Shown here: one piece after another, positions 50,176 through 60,740 of the stretch
Position numbering within the stretch: the stretch's first letter is position 1
How the letters are laid out: every line of letters begins with the position of its first letter
Source: Curtobacterium sp. VKM Ac-2922
GTDB taxonomy: Bacteria; Actinomycetota; Actinomycetes; Actinomycetales; Microbacteriaceae
Reading direction: 5' to 3'
Assembly (NCBI RefSeq): GCF_022815645.1
Contig: NZ_JALGRO010000007.1
Location: 124,001-188,000 of the forward strand
Length of the DNA: 64,000 bases
Translations under genes and position numbers: made by a program
The notes under the pieces: generated by a model
What the model was told of the DNA's origin: nothing
The model's database searches: none
What the model saw: only the letters and a program-made list of their open reading frames with translations

Positions 50176-53100
50176 ATGACTGAAAGTTTGATGATGAGCG
50201 CATTCGGTTTTTCACTTGCGGCTGTCGCCGCGAAGACGGTTTACAGCATCTGGTCATCAGGATCCGTTTCGTCAGACACGCCAAACGGACTAATCGACGT
50301 CGTTTCTGCAAGCCTCGCGAACACGCGTGATCAGCGGGCAGCGACTCGACAGATATCAAGCTTGACAGAGGCCATCTACGACAATCTCGAACCGTTGATC
50401 GCACATGAACTAAGCAACCTCGATCCTGCTGAGACGCTGGCGATTATCGAGTCTGTTCAGACTACCATTGACTTGAAAGTCGCAGACGCGAAAGCAATCG
50501 TTTCCGCTGGCTTAGACGCTGATCTTCTCGAAAAGATGGTGAAGCCAGACGCGCAGGATATCGCAGGGCTTGGACTTTCCGATCCAGGGGCTGCGCTCTA
50601 CGATCTGCTGTTGTCAGAGACCTGTGCCTACGTGATACAAATTGCTGCAAGCCTACCGGGATTTGAAACAGAAGCCGCCCGCGAAATCCTGAGACGGGAA
50701 GCAGCACTCATGGAACGTGCGACGGAAATGCTACAGGCTCTACCGAAATCACCAGTACCCCATTCCTGGGGCACTGGTGACGAGAGCGCACGGTTTGAGA
50801 CAAAGTATCTTCGTAAAGTGGCCGTAATTGCAGACCGACTCGAACTTTTCGGCGTCTCTTCGCCCACTGCCCGACGGCCATATGCCCTTTCAGTTGCATA
50901 CATATCGCTGAGCATCAGCTCGAACGTTGAACACAGATCTCCCGCCCCAACTTTCGAAGAAAGCGACACAGAAAGCACTCGGGCGAATAATTACTTCGAT
51001 TCACATGATCAAGTTCTGCTCCTTGGTGACGCCGGCAGTGGAAAGACAACGCTACTGCGTTGGCTCGCGAGCACTGCGACGCGTAGGTCAGCTTCCCCCG
51101 GAGGCACTGCCACCTGGCACAATCGCGTCCCGTTTATTATCCCACTCCGGCAGTTTCTTGACAAGCCACTGCCAACTCCCGCGGAATACGTTTCGCTGAC
51201 GGCTCCCAACATGGCAGACGTCTGTCCTCGTGGATGGGCGCATAATATTCTCGAATCCGGTCGGGGTGCTCTTCTTGTCGATGGCCTTGATGAGTTACCA
51301 GTCGAGCGACGAGACGAGGTGCTGGCCTGGATTACTGAGATCGACGCTGACTTCCCAGGTAATGCCATTCTCGTCACTTCGCGTGGAGCTGCGATCGAGA
51401 ACAACTTGTGGAAAGACCAGTCATTACTCGAGTGCGCGTCGCTTCAACAGATGGAGCTGGGTGACATTCAGTCATTTGTCAACCATTGGCATGACGCTAT
51501 GTCAGAAGTAGTGACCAGCGACGAACAGGTCGCACTAAAGGATGCGAACAGCGGGATGTTGAACGTCATCCGCACCCGCTCCAATATTCGCAACCTAAGT
51601 CAGACACCGCTGCTTTGCGCTTTGATGTGTGCCTTACATCTTGAGAACGCAGCGAGTCTTCCTAACGACCGCATGAGTCTCTATCGAACTGCACTTGAAA
51701 TGCTCGTGATGAAACGAGACAACGATCGTAAGCTTGCGAGAACTGACGACCAGCTGACGCTATCTGATCGATTGATACTGCTCAAGCAGCTCGCGCTCTG
51801 GATGCATGAGAATGGCTATGCCGAGATCCGCATCGCTGACTACAGGGCATCCATCGCAAGAACGCTTCCCGCACTCAGCAAGACTGGTTGGGGAGTGGAT
51901 GAAACCGCGCAATTCTTGCTCGAGCGCTGCGGAGTGCTGCGCGAGCCCTCCCCGCGAACTGTCGACTTCATTCATCGCTCTTTCCTTGAATACCTCGCTG
52001 CATCAGCTGAAGTAGATGATGACTCGATCGCAAAGTTATTGCTACACGCAACTGAAGAGCCGTGGCGCGAGGTGATTATCCTTGCGAATGGACATGCCAA
52101 TAACGCTCAACGAAACAGCTTATTGACGGGCCTCCTCAAACGCGGGTGGGAAAACTCGTCCGAGCGTCATATCTTGTTTTTGCTCGCCGTGGCTTGCCTT
52201 CAAACTGCCCCCTATCTAGAACTATCGATTCGTGAACAATTGCAGAAGGCGCTGAATGAAGTGGTGCCTCCAACAAATATGGGTGAAGCGAGCGCCGTCG
52301 CTGCTGCGGGCGACTCGGCAGCACCCCTTTTAAAGAGGCGAAACCTGAAGGTGATGGAAGCCGTCGCGAGCGTGCGTGCGCTCTCACTAATTGGGTCAGT
52401 CGAAGCGCTGGAGGCCTTGAAGAGTTATAGGCGAGAACATCGCGTCACTGTCATTCGCCAGCTCATCCGGGCATGGCCAGCTTTCGAAACTGAAGCTTAC
52501 GCTCGTGAGGTTCTAATCGAAAGTCCCTTTATTCGAGGGCATTACGCGGTGACAGAGCTCGATCAACTGCCATTTCTCCGGCTGTTTGACCACCTAGAAA
52601 CTATCGAGGTTGCGCCCGATACACGCCTCGAGAGCTGGACGCCGCTTGATTGCTTGAATGGCGATAGCCGGGTCACTTCCTTGACTCTTCCTTCCGTGAC
52701 TTGGATGGAAGATCTCAGAGACGTCCCTGTCTTGCCAGCACTTGGTCGCCTATTCTCCCCGGGCAGCATGTATCTTGAGTCGCTCAAAGGGATCGAGAAG
52801 TTCGAGTCGCTTGAAGAGATTCACCTAGTCGCTTTGAATCTTCACACTATTGATTCGTTGAATACGCTCGAAAAACTACGGATAGTCGATCTGACTAGCC
52901 TGTCACTGCGCAGTTTGGACCAGATTCGTAACCTTCGCTCTCCATTGGAACTCCTTGATTTGAGTGTCGGATCCTCTTTCTCCTCCTTCGGCGACAGCAT
53001 TAGCGCACGCAAGCTTGTCGTAAGGCGTATCGGTGGGAATCCGCAGCGTGAACTTGGCGCAATCGATGTGTCCGCATTGGCGTCCTCACCGCGTATCCGC

Positions 53101-53460
53101 GAGCTGACGCTATTTGGTCTGCGCCTCCCGCCGGTCGTTCATCTTCCGCCAAACATTGAAACGCTCTACATTGATCAGACAGACACGACTTACCTTAAGT
53201 CGTCGTCTCTTAAGTCCCTTGTACTGCACGGCCCCCTTACCGAGGCGGCTATCCGTCTCGTGGAGAACTCGCCCTTGCTCGATGAGATTCGATTTGCTGG
53301 GTCGGCTCGTCGCGAGGACCACCGAGAGATTCTAGAGCGGTTTGCGGGGCGATCAGGCCTGAAGATTTCCTTCTTTTCGTTCACCAATCGAGCACCGTTA
53401 GAGGTATCCGGATTTGAAGTCGAACGCGATAGGTTCCTGACGACTTATTGCGCCGTCTAG
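50176..53460 (+). CDS. NACHT-domain NTPase with C-terminal leucine-rich repeats (bacterial NLR-like)
   Basis: This 1094-residue protein has an N-terminal helical region (about 1-260), a NACHT NTPase (about 278-600) and a helical middle. A leucine-rich-repeat sensor occupies about 840-1060 (for example SLEEIHLVALNLHTIDSLN, LEKLRIVDLTSLSLRSLDQI). Walker A is LLGDAGSGKTTLLRWLA near residue 284; the Walker B/NACHT signature is ALLVDGLDELP near 369. The order effector-like N-terminus, NACHT, LRR is that of NLR immune receptors; bacterial NACHT proteins are known antiphage systems. No promoter-proximal ribosome binding site is obvious; ATG 50191 or 50194, behind GAAAG, are alternative starts. It is AT-richer than its neighbours and uses TTA codons, so it is probably acquired. 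A small hairpin follows at 53546-53562. Confidence 0.85.
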   Translation: MTESLMMSAFGFSLAAVAAKTVYSIWSSGSVSSDTPNGLIDVVSASLANTRDQRAATRQISSLTEAIYDNLEPLIAHELSNLDPAETLAIIESVQTTIDLKVADAKAIVSAGLDADLLEKMVKPDAQDIAGLGLSDPGAALYDLLLSETCAYVIQIAASLPGFETEAAREILRREAALMERATEMLQALPKSPVPHSWGTGDESARFETKYLRKVAVIADRLELFGVSSPTARRPYALSVAYISLSISSNVEHRSPAPTFEESDTESTRANNYFDSHDQVLLLGDAGSGKTTLLRWLASTATRRSASPGGTATWHNRVPFIIPLRQFLDKPLPTPAEYVSLTAPNMADVCPRGWAHNILESGRGALLVDGLDELPVERRDEVLAWITEIDADFPGNAILVTSRGAAIENNLWKDQSLLECASLQQMELGDIQSFVNHWHDAMSEVVTSDEQVALKDANSGMLNVIRTRSNIRNLSQTPLLCALMCALHLENAASLPNDRMSLYRTALEMLVMKRDNDRKLARTDDQLTLSDRLILLKQLALWMHENGYAEIRIADYRASIARTLPALSKTGWGVDETAQFLLERCGVLREPSPRTVDFIHRSFLEYLAASAEVDDDSIAKLLLHATEEPWREVIILANGHANNAQRNSLLTGLLKRGWENSSERHILFLLAVACLQTAPYLELSIREQLQKALNEVVPPTNMGEASAVAAAGDSAAPLLKRRNLKVMEAVASVRALSLIGSVEALEALKSYRREHRVTVIRQLIRAWPAFETEAYAREVLIESPFIRGHYAVTELDQLPFLRLFDHLETIEVAPDTRLESWTPLDCLNGDSRVTSLTLPSVTWMEDLRDVPVLPALGRLFSPGSMYLESLKGIEKFESLEEIHLVALNLHTIDSLNTLEKLRIVDLTSLSLRSLDQIRNLRSPLELLDLSVGSSFSSFGDSISARKLVVRRIGGNPQRELGAIDVSALASSPRIRELTLFGLRLPPVVHLPPNIETLYIDQTDTTYLKSSSLKSLVLHGPLTEAAIRLVENSPLLDEIRFAGSARREDHREILERFAGRSGLKISFFSFTNRAPLEVSGFEVERDRFLTTYCAV

Positions 53461-53699
53461 CGCGGCTCCCATTCGGTTCGGGAGGTACGGAAGTCGACGC
53501 GGTCTAAAATAAACCACGATCAGGTGCGACGTTTGGCATCTCGAGGGGGACAAGTCGTCCCCAGGATCCTCATGGCGTTCCCACTGCACAGCGCAGCTTC
53601 CCCACAGCGCTCTGGTGGGATGCCGCCGATAGTGTCACTTCCGGATCGACCGAGGTCCTTCCACTTGCACCATCCGCACCAGAACGAACGGGGTACACC

Positions 53700-54020
53700 G
53701 TGATCGAGCACATCGACGCACCGCAGTCCAGCACCACCGGGGACGCACGCCGGTTCGTCGAACTCGCCGCCGCGACCAACACGACGATGAGCGACCAGCT
53801 CCTGTTGGACACACTCCGTCGGAACGCGCACGTCACGACCCGCCACATCCGCAAGGACTTCACCGAGGTCGCCACCGCCTCGGCCGTGCTCGGCTACGTG
53901 TGCCGGCAGCGCAAGCAGTTCATCGCCCTGCGCGGGGACGACCCGGCGTGGGCACAGGAGATCGGCCGCTACGACTCCGAGTCACTCGCGGTCGAAGCCC
54001 TGCGCATGCGCCGCCGCTGA
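53700..54020 (+). CDS. Small conserved hypothetical protein
   Basis: This 106-residue protein starts at GTG 53700. It is soluble and Arg/Thr-rich, with no catalytic motif. The composition returns to the high-GC norm, so the NACHT insert ends before it. It is convergent with galM, 9 bases between stops. Function unknown. Confidence 0.55.
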   Translation: MIEHIDAPQSSTTGDARRFVELAAATNTTMSDQLLLDTLRRNAHVTTRHIRKDFTEVATASAVLGYVCRQRKQFIALRGDDPAWAQEIGRYDSESLAVEALRMRRR

Positions 54021-54029
54021 CCCGGCCGA

Positions 54030-54965
54030 TCAGGACCAGACGCGCCGGATCCCCCACGAACCGGTCCAGGTCCCGTCGGGCTCGAGCCACCGCAGTCCCT
54101 CGCCGGAATTCAGGGCATCGGCGGGCGCGGTCATCGGTTCAACGGCAATGGCCAGGCCCTTGCGGTCGCCGCGGGGGAACTCGCGCGACGTGAACACCTG
54201 CACGTAGGGGAACGACGGGTCCTGCCAGAGCTGGACGCCGTCTCCTTCTGGCCCGTGGATCGTCGTCCGACGGATCCCATCGGCGTCCGGCGCGACGTCG
54301 GTGTACGCCGTGTCCAGGTCAGAGTCACCCGCGCGGCGCCCCTGCCGCAGGTCCTCGTCCGTGCCCTCGACCGGCCGGGAGCCGTTCGGGATCTTCCGGT
54401 CGTCGACGGTGAATGCGGTGGCGGCGTCGAGCGTCACGACGAGGTCCTCGGCCGGGGTGTCGCCGGCGCGCAGGTACGGGTGCGCCCCGACGGCGAACGG
54501 TGCGCGCACGCCGGAGCGGTTCGTGATCGTGTGGGTGATCCGGATGCCGTCGTCGACGAGCTCGTGGTGCACGCGGGTCTCGAGCGTGAACGGCCAACCA
54601 TGCTGCGGGTGGACCGTGGCCGTCTGCTCGACGGACGACTCGGTCTGCGACACGACGCGGTAGGGCGAGAACCGGAGCAGGCCGTGCGAGGCGTTGCCGT
54701 ACTTCGGTTCGGACACGTCCAGCTGCTGCTTCGCACCGTCCAGCTCCCACACTCCTCCGGCGACGCGGTTCGGCCACGGGACGAGCACGATGCCGTTCGC
54801 ACCGGCGGGGGCCTCGGACGCCGGGAACGGCTCGGTCAGGTCGAAGCCCGCGACCCGGAGCTGCCGGATGCCGGCAGCGACCTCGGTCACGATCGCCTCG
54901 ACGACCCCGTCCGGGCCGGCGTGGTGCAGGCGGTACTGGCCCCCGGTGGGTGCTGCTGCGGTCAT
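54030..54965 (-). CDS. galM: Aldose 1-epimerase (galactose mutarotase)
   Basis: This 311-residue beta-sandwich enzyme converts beta- to alpha-galactose before phosphorylation by GalK. It has the conserved WPNRV segment, the catalytic histidine regions NASHGLLR and VGAHPYLR, and a Glu near the C-terminus in AIAVEPMTAPADA. The start ATG 54965 overlaps the deoR stop (ATGA), so it is cotranscribed with the regulator and sits divergently from galT-galK. Confidence 0.92.
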   Translation of the reverse strand: MTAAAPTGGQYRLHHAGPDGVVEAIVTEVAAGIRQLRVAGFDLTEPFPASEAPAGANGIVLVPWPNRVAGGVWELDGAKQQLDVSEPKYGNASHGLLRFSPYRVVSQTESSVEQTATVHPQHGWPFTLETRVHHELVDDGIRITHTITNRSGVRAPFAVGAHPYLRAGDTPAEDLVVTLDAATAFTVDDRKIPNGSRPVEGTDEDLRQGRRAGDSDLDTAYTDVAPDADGIRRTTIHGPEGDGVQLWQDPSFPYVQVFTSREFPRGDRKGLAIAVEPMTAPADALNSGEGLRWLEPDGTWTGSWGIRRVWS

Positions 54966-55807
54966 GCGCTGTGGTTCCTTCCCGATGCGGTGCCGTCGTC
55001 GGCCACCACGACGGCGACCCCGGTGGCCCGCACCTGCTCGACGAGCTCCGCAGGTGCCTCCGCGGTGACGATGACGTCGATGTCCTGCAGGCCGCTGACG
55101 ACCCCGACGTGGGCGCGCCCGAACTTCGAGCCGTCCACCACCACGACCGTACGCCCGGCCGCGGCGGCGAGCATCCGCTTGGCCGCGGTCTCGGGCAGGT
55201 TGACGTTCGTCAGGCCGTGCGCGACGTCGAGCCCGGTGCCCCCGAGGAACACCACGTCGGCCGCGATCATCGGCAGCACCGTGTCGTTGAAGGGCGCGAC
55301 GAGCGAGTGCTGCAGGGGCCGGAGCGTGCCGCCGGTGACGATCACAGTGAAGCGCGGGACGGCGGGCTCGAGCGTGAGGGCTGTGGTCAGGGAGTTCGTG
55401 ACGACGGTGACGTCGACCAGTTCGTGGCGGGCGACGAGTGCCTCGGCGACCGCTGCCGGGGTGGTGCCGACGTCGAGCAGGACGCACTCGCCGGAGCGGA
55501 CGAGCGCTGCCGCAGCGCGGCCGATGGCGGCCTTGGCCACCTGCTGTTCGACCGCGGTCTCCTCGAACGGCCGCTCGGGGGAACCGGCTCCGGGACGGAC
55601 CGCACCGCCGTGCACCCGCCGGACCCGGCCCTCCCGGTCGAGCACCGCGAGGTCCTGCCGGACCGTCACCTCGCTCGTTCCCGTCGCGGCGGCGAGCGCC
55701 GCGGTGCGCACCATGCCGGGTGCGCCGTCCACGATCCGGACGATGCGGTCCTGGCGCAGGGGCGCGGGCATCGTCCCGGCCAGGAACGAGAGGTCGTCAT
55801 CGATCAC
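54962..55807 (-). CDS. DeoR/GlpR-family regulator of the galactose genes
   Basis: This 281-residue repressor has an N-terminal HTH (about 18-75: RQDRIVRIVDGAPGMV, SEVTVRQDLAVLDREGRVRRVHGGAV) and a C-terminal sugar-phosphate-sensing DeoR domain (about 95-265: LLDVGTTPAAVAEAL, VVTNSLTTA, DVVFLGGTGLD). The start is set at GTG 55807; ATG 55771 (MPAPLRQDR) would also give a complete HTH. Position between galM and galT, and paired repeats in the intergenic gap, imply control of both arms by a galactose-derived phosphate (inference). Confidence 0.9.
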   Translation of the reverse strand: MIDDDLSFLAGTMPAPLRQDRIVRIVDGAPGMVRTAALAAATGTSEVTVRQDLAVLDREGRVRRVHGGAVRPGAGSPERPFEETAVEQQVAKAAIGRAAAALVRSGECVLLDVGTTPAAVAEALVARHELVDVTVVTNSLTTALTLEPAVPRFTVIVTGGTLRPLQHSLVAPFNDTVLPMIAADVVFLGGTGLDVAHGLTNVNLPETAAKRMLAAAAGRTVVVVDGSKFGRAHVGVVSGLQDIDVIVTAEAPAELVEQVRATGVAVVVADDGTASGRNHSA

Positions 55808-55809
55808 GG

Positions 55810-55841
55810 GATCAGTTTCGCCTGCTTCCGATCACTTTCGC
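55810..55841. promoter_or_regulatory. Candidate DeoR operator with galT promoter next to it
   Basis: GATCA(G/C)TTTCGC occurs at 55810-55821 and 55830-55841, 20 bases (two helix turns) apart. TAGGAT at about 55861-55866 is a -10 box only a few bases before GTG 55872, so galT mRNA may be leaderless. Confidence 0.55.
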
Positions 55842-55871
55842 AATGCTTCGTCCTGCGGCTAGGATGCTCCG

Positions 55872-56965
<1,094 letters not shown>

Positions 56966-56969
<4 letters not shown>

Positions 56970-58099
56970 CGTTCCAGCAGGTGTTCGGGTACGAGCCGGC
57001 GGTGCGGTACTCCGCGCCGGGGCGGGTCAACCTGATCGGTGAGCACACCGACTACAACGAGGGCTACGTCCTGCCGTTCGCGATCGACCGACGCACGACC
57101 GCGTCCATCGCACAGCGCGACGACCGGACCATCCGGGTCGCGTCGGCGTTCGAGCCGGACGCCGTCCACGCGCTGTCCCTCGACGACCTGTCGCCGGAGC
57201 GCATGGACGGCTGGTCGGCGTACGTGTTCGGCATCGCCTGGGCGCTCCGCGAGCAGGGCGCCGACCTGACCGGCAGGTCCGGGTTCGACGTCTTCATCGA
57301 GTCCGACGTGCCCGTCGGCGCCGGGCTGTCGTCGAGCGCCGCGATCGAGTGCGGGGTGGCGCTGGCGTTCAACGACCTGTGGGAACTCGGCCTCGACCGC
57401 AAGCAGCTCGCCCGCGTCGGGCAGTACTCCGAGAACCACGCGGTCGGTGCTCCCACCGGGATCATGGACCAGTCCGCGTCGCTGCTCGGGGAGCGCGACG
57501 CCGTGGTGTTCCTCGACTGCCGCACGCTCGACACCGCGGTCGTCGACATGGCGCTGCAGGCCAACGGGCTCGAGGTCCTGGTGATGGACACCCGCGTCGA
57601 GCACGCGCACGCCACGGGCGGGTACAAGGCACGGCGGGACTCCTGTGAGCGCGGTGCGGCCGTGCTGGGCGTCGAGGCACTGCGTGACGTCTCCGTGGAC
57701 GACCTGCCCCGGGCACAGGAGCTGCTCGACGACGAGACCTTCCGCCGCGTCCGGCACATCGTGACCGAGGACCAGCGAGTGCTCGACACCGTGCGGACCC
57801 TGCGCGAGCACGGCCCCCGCGCGATCGGCGACCTGCTCGTCGCGTCGCACGAGTCGATGCGCGACGACTTCGAGATCTCGGTGCCCGAGCTCGACCTTGC
57901 CGTCGCCACCGCGATGGCGCACGGAGCCGTCGGGGCACGCATGACCGGCGGCGGGTTCGGCGGCGCGGCGATCGCGCTCGTCGATGCCGCCCAGCGCGAG
58001 GCGATCGGTGCCGCGGTCGTGGCGGCGTTCGCCGAGGCCGGGTACCGCGAGCCGACCGTGTTCGTGGTGCACGCCGACCAGGGCGCCCGCCGAGACTGA
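56966..58099 (+). CDS. galK: Galactokinase
   Basis: This 377-residue GHMP kinase phosphorylates alpha-D-galactose. Motif 1 is PGRVNLIGEHTDYNEGYVLP (residues 18-37), the ATP loop is VPVGAGLSSSAAIECG, and motif 3 is ARMTGGGFGGAAIAL. The start overlaps galT. It is the last gene of the galTK operon; a long palindrome lies 77 bases after its stop. Confidence 0.96.
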
Positions 58100-58175
58100 C
58101 CGCGCGTGCGGCGCCCGCGCGGCGCGGCGCCCGCCGAACCCCGGCGCCCGCCCGAACTCCGGCGCCGATTGCGTT

Positions 58176-58237
58176 CGCACAACCGAAAGCACCTCGCACC
58201 GCGGAATTCCGTGGTGCGAGGTGCTTTCGGTTGTGCG
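58176..58237. repeat. 62-nt near-perfect palindrome between galK and folD
   Basis: The sequence begins CGCACAACCGAAAGCACCTC and is mirrored to the centre at GGAATTCC with a single G-T mismatch: 31 base pairs and no loop. It can form a very stable cruciform or a bidirectional terminator. Short CCGCAC direct repeats lie nearby at about 58277-58298. Confidence 0.9.
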
Positions 58238-58300
58238 GACCCTGATGGTGCGGCCGCACGGCGCAGGCGCAGCAGCAGCCGCACCCGCACCCGCACCCGC

Positions 58301-59230
58301 TCAGTGCAGGTGGCGCTCGGCGGCCTCGACGACGTTCTTCATGAGCATCGCCCGGGTCATCGGCCCGACGCCGCCCGGTGTGGGCGACATGAACCCGGCG
58401 ACCGACGCGACCGCGGGGTCGACGTCACCGTGCAGCTTCGCCTTGCCGGTGTCGGGGTTCACGACGCGGCTGATGCCGACGTCGATGACTGCTGCACCCG
58501 GCTTGACCCAGTCCGGCTTGACCAGTCCGGCGACGCCGGCCGCGGCGACGATGATGTCGGCGCGACGGCACTCGGCAGCGACGTCCTCGGTCAGGGAGTG
58601 GGTCAGCGTGGCCGTGGCCTCGAGCCGGGTGAGCAGCAGCCCGAGCGGACGTCCGACCGTCAGCCCCTGGCCGATGATCGTGACGTGCTGCCCGCGGATC
58701 GGGATGGCGTAGGCCTCGAGCATCGCCACGATGCCGCGCGGGGTGCACGGCAGCGGGGCGTCGATCGTGCCGGCGCCCCCCGGGACGGCCAGGACGAGCT
58801 CGCCGAGGTTGGTCGGGTGCAGGCCGTCGGCGTCCTTCGACGGGTTCATGAGCTCGAGCATCGGGATGGGGTCGATGCCCTGCGGCAGCGGGAGCTGCAC
58901 GATGAACGCGGTGACCCGGGGGTCGTCGTTCATCTGCAGGATCGCCGACCGGATGTCCGCGGCGGATGCGGTCTCGGGCAGGTCGATGCGGATCGAGTCG
59001 AGCCCGATCTGCGCCGAGTCGCGGTGCTTGCCCGCGACGTACGACAGCGAGCCGGCGTTCTGCCCGACCAGGATGGTCCCGAGCCCGGGGCGGAACCCGT
59101 GGTCGTGCAGCCGGTCGATGCGGAGCTTGAGGTCGTCGAGCGTGCGGGCGGCCAGGGCGGTGCCGTCGATGCGGACGGCAGAGCCCTCGCCGGCCCACCG
59201 TTCGTGGACCAGCGCGGTGGTGTCGCTCAC
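58301..59230 (-). CDS. folD: Methylene-THF dehydrogenase/cyclohydrolase
   Basis: This 309-residue bifunctional enzyme interconverts 5,10-methylene-, methenyl- and 10-formyl-tetrahydrofolate with NADP. It has the catalytic lysine region [14 protein letters not shown] (usually YxxxK), [29 protein letters not shown], the Rossmann [13 protein letters not shown] and DVGISR. The GTG start overlaps the glyA stop (GTGA). With GlyA it forms a one-carbon operon under the upstream riboswitch. Confidence 0.94.
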   Translation of the reverse strand: MSDTTALVHERWAGEGSAVRIDGTALAARTLDDLKLRIDRLHDHGFRPGLGTILVGQNAGSLSYVAGKHRDSAQIGLDSIRIDLPETASAADIRSAILQMNDDPRVTAFIVQLPLPQGIDPIPMLELMNPSKDADGLHPTNLGELVLAVPGGAGTIDAPLPCTPRGIVAMLEAYAIPIRGQHVTIIGQGLTVGRPLGLLLTRLEATATLTHSLTEDVAAECRRADIIVAAAGVAGLVKPDWVKPGAAVIDVGISRVVNPDTGKAKLHGDVDPAVASVAGFMSPTPGGVGPMTRAMLMKNVVEAAERHLH

Positions 59231-60570
59231 GCGTACAGCGGGAACGCGTCGGTCAGGGCCTTGACCCGGGCGGAGAGCGCCGCGACGTCCGGGTTCGGCA
59301 TGAGGGTCAGCGCGATGATGTCCGCGACCTCGGTGAACTCGGCGTCGCTGAACCCGCGGGTGGCGAGCGCCGAGGTGCCGATGCGGACACCCGAGGTGAC
59401 CATCGGCGGGCGCGGGTCGAACGGCACGGAGTTGCGGTTCACGGTGATGCCGACGTCGTGCAGCAGGTCTTCGGCCTGCTTGCCGTCGACCTCGGACTCG
59501 CGCAGGTCGACCAGCACCAGGTGCACGTCGGTGCCACCGGTCAGGACGTCGATGCCGGCCTGGCGTGCGTCGGCCTGCGTCAGGCGGGCTGCGAGCGCCT
59601 GGGCACCGCGGATGGTGCGCTCCTGCCGGTCCTTGAACTCGGGCGTCGCCGCGAGCAGGAACGCGGTGGCCTTGGCTGCGATGACGTGCATGAGCGGGCC
59701 ACCCTGCTGCCCCGGGAACACGGCCGAGTTGAGCTTCTTGAACAGGGTCTCGTCGTTCGACAGGATCAGGCCGGAGCGCGGGCCGGCGAGGGTCTTGTGC
59801 ACGGTGGTCGAGACGACGTGGGCGTGCGGGACGGGCGACGGGTGCAGACCGGCGGCGACGAGCCCGGCGAAGTGCGCCATGTCCACCCAGAGCTTGGCGC
59901 CGACCTCGTCCGCGATCTCGCGGAACTTCGCGAAGTCGAGCTGCCGCGGGTACGCCGACCAGCCGGCGATGATGACCTTGGGCTGGTGCTCGACGGCCTT
60001 GGCGCGGATGTCGTCGTAGTCGACCTGGAACGTGGTGGGGTCGACGCCGTAGGACACGGCGTTGTAGATGCGGCCCGAGAAGTTGAGCTTCATGCCGTGG
60101 GTCAGGTGCCCACCGTGGGCGAGCTCGAGGCCGAGGATGGTGTCGCCGGCCGATGCGATGGCGTGCAGCACGGCGGCGTTGGCGGTGGCGCCGGAGTGCG
60201 GCTGGACGTTGGCGTAGTCGGCGCCGAAGAGCTTCTTGGCGCGCTCGATGGCCAGCGACTCGGCGACGTCGACGTACTCGCAGCCGCCGTAGTAGCGCTT
60301 GCCGGGGTAGCCCTCGGCGTACTTGTTCGTCAGGACCGAGCCCTGCGACTCGAGCACCGCGCGCGGGACGAAGTTCTCCGACGCGATCATCTCGAGGAAG
60401 TCGCGCTGCCGGCCGAGCTCCTGTTGCAGCACCCGGGCGATCTCGGGGTCGACTTCGCTGAGCGGGGCGTTGAAGGCGGCTCGGGCTGCGGCGATGTCGG
60501 CAGCAGCAGAGGACACGGGGGCGTTGTCGATCGAGGACGACTCGAACGGGGACAGATCGGTGATGGACAC
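59227..60570 (-). CDS. glyA: Serine hydroxymethyltransferase
   Basis: This 447-residue PLP enzyme makes glycine and methylene-THF from serine. It has [27 protein letters not shown], the PLP lysine in [14 protein letters not shown], and [14 protein letters not shown]. The start GTG 60570 follows AAGGAG. The first 25 residues are a variable extension. The leader (60571-60740) carries a ZTP-type aptamer, so expression should rise when ZTP signals 10-formyl-THF shortage. Confidence 0.95.
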   Translation of the reverse strand: MSITDLSPFESSSIDNAPVSSAAADIAAARAAFNAPLSEVDPEIARVLQQELGRQRDFLEMIASENFVPRAVLESQGSVLTNKYAEGYPGKRYYGGCEYVDVAESLAIERAKKLFGADYANVQPHSGATANAAVLHAIASAGDTILGLELAHGGHLTHGMKLNFSGRIYNAVSYGVDPTTFQVDYDDIRAKAVEHQPKVIIAGWSAYPRQLDFAKFREIADEVGAKLWVDMAHFAGLVAAGLHPSPVPHAHVVSTTVHKTLAGPRSGLILSNDETLFKKLNSAVFPGQQGGPLMHVIAAKATAFLLAATPEFKDRQERTIRGAQALAARLTQADARQAGIDVLTGGTDVHLVLVDLRESEVDGKQAEDLLHDVGITVNRNSVPFDPRPPMVTSGVRIGTSALATRGFSDAEFTEVADIIALTLMPNPDVAALSARVKALTDAFPLYA

Positions 60571-60588
60571 GGGACTCCTTGGTGACGA

Positions 60589-60711
60589 GCCGGACGTGTC
60601 CGGCGGCGAGGATCGGTCGGCGTGGCCCAGGCGTACGGCCACGCACCGTGTCGAGTGTCGCTCCCTGATGGTGACCCATCCGACGCCAGTCGCGACCACA
60701 CGATCGTACCG
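60589..60711 (-). promoter_or_regulatory. ZTP (pfl) riboswitch in the glyA-folD leader
   Basis: On the minus strand the leader reads CGTGTGG...GACTGGCG (about 60704-60684), then GGGTCACCATCAGGGAGCG (about 60677-60659), a variable spacer, and GCCGTACGCCTGGGC (60639-60625). The 5' GACTGGCG, the CAGGGAGCG turn and the 3' CGCCTGGGC box, in this order, are the conserved blocks of the ZTP aptamer. A GCCGGAC/GTCCGGC hairpin (60604-60589) next to the AAGGAG site could be the expression platform. ZTP riboswitches are known to control folD, glyA and purine genes. Confidence 0.85.
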
Positions 60712-60740
60712 AGCCGCCCGGTCTGTGTCACCCTGGTTCC

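Noticed and set aside
49748..50404. Minus-strand frame across the NACHT gene start
   Set aside because: It overlaps the well-supported NACHT gene, has no domain and no ribosome binding site.
53461..53699. attR-like copy of the tRNA-Lys 3' end
   Set aside because: Only a short GGTTCGGGA-like match is seen, not the T-arm/acceptor sequence; not enough for an attachment site.
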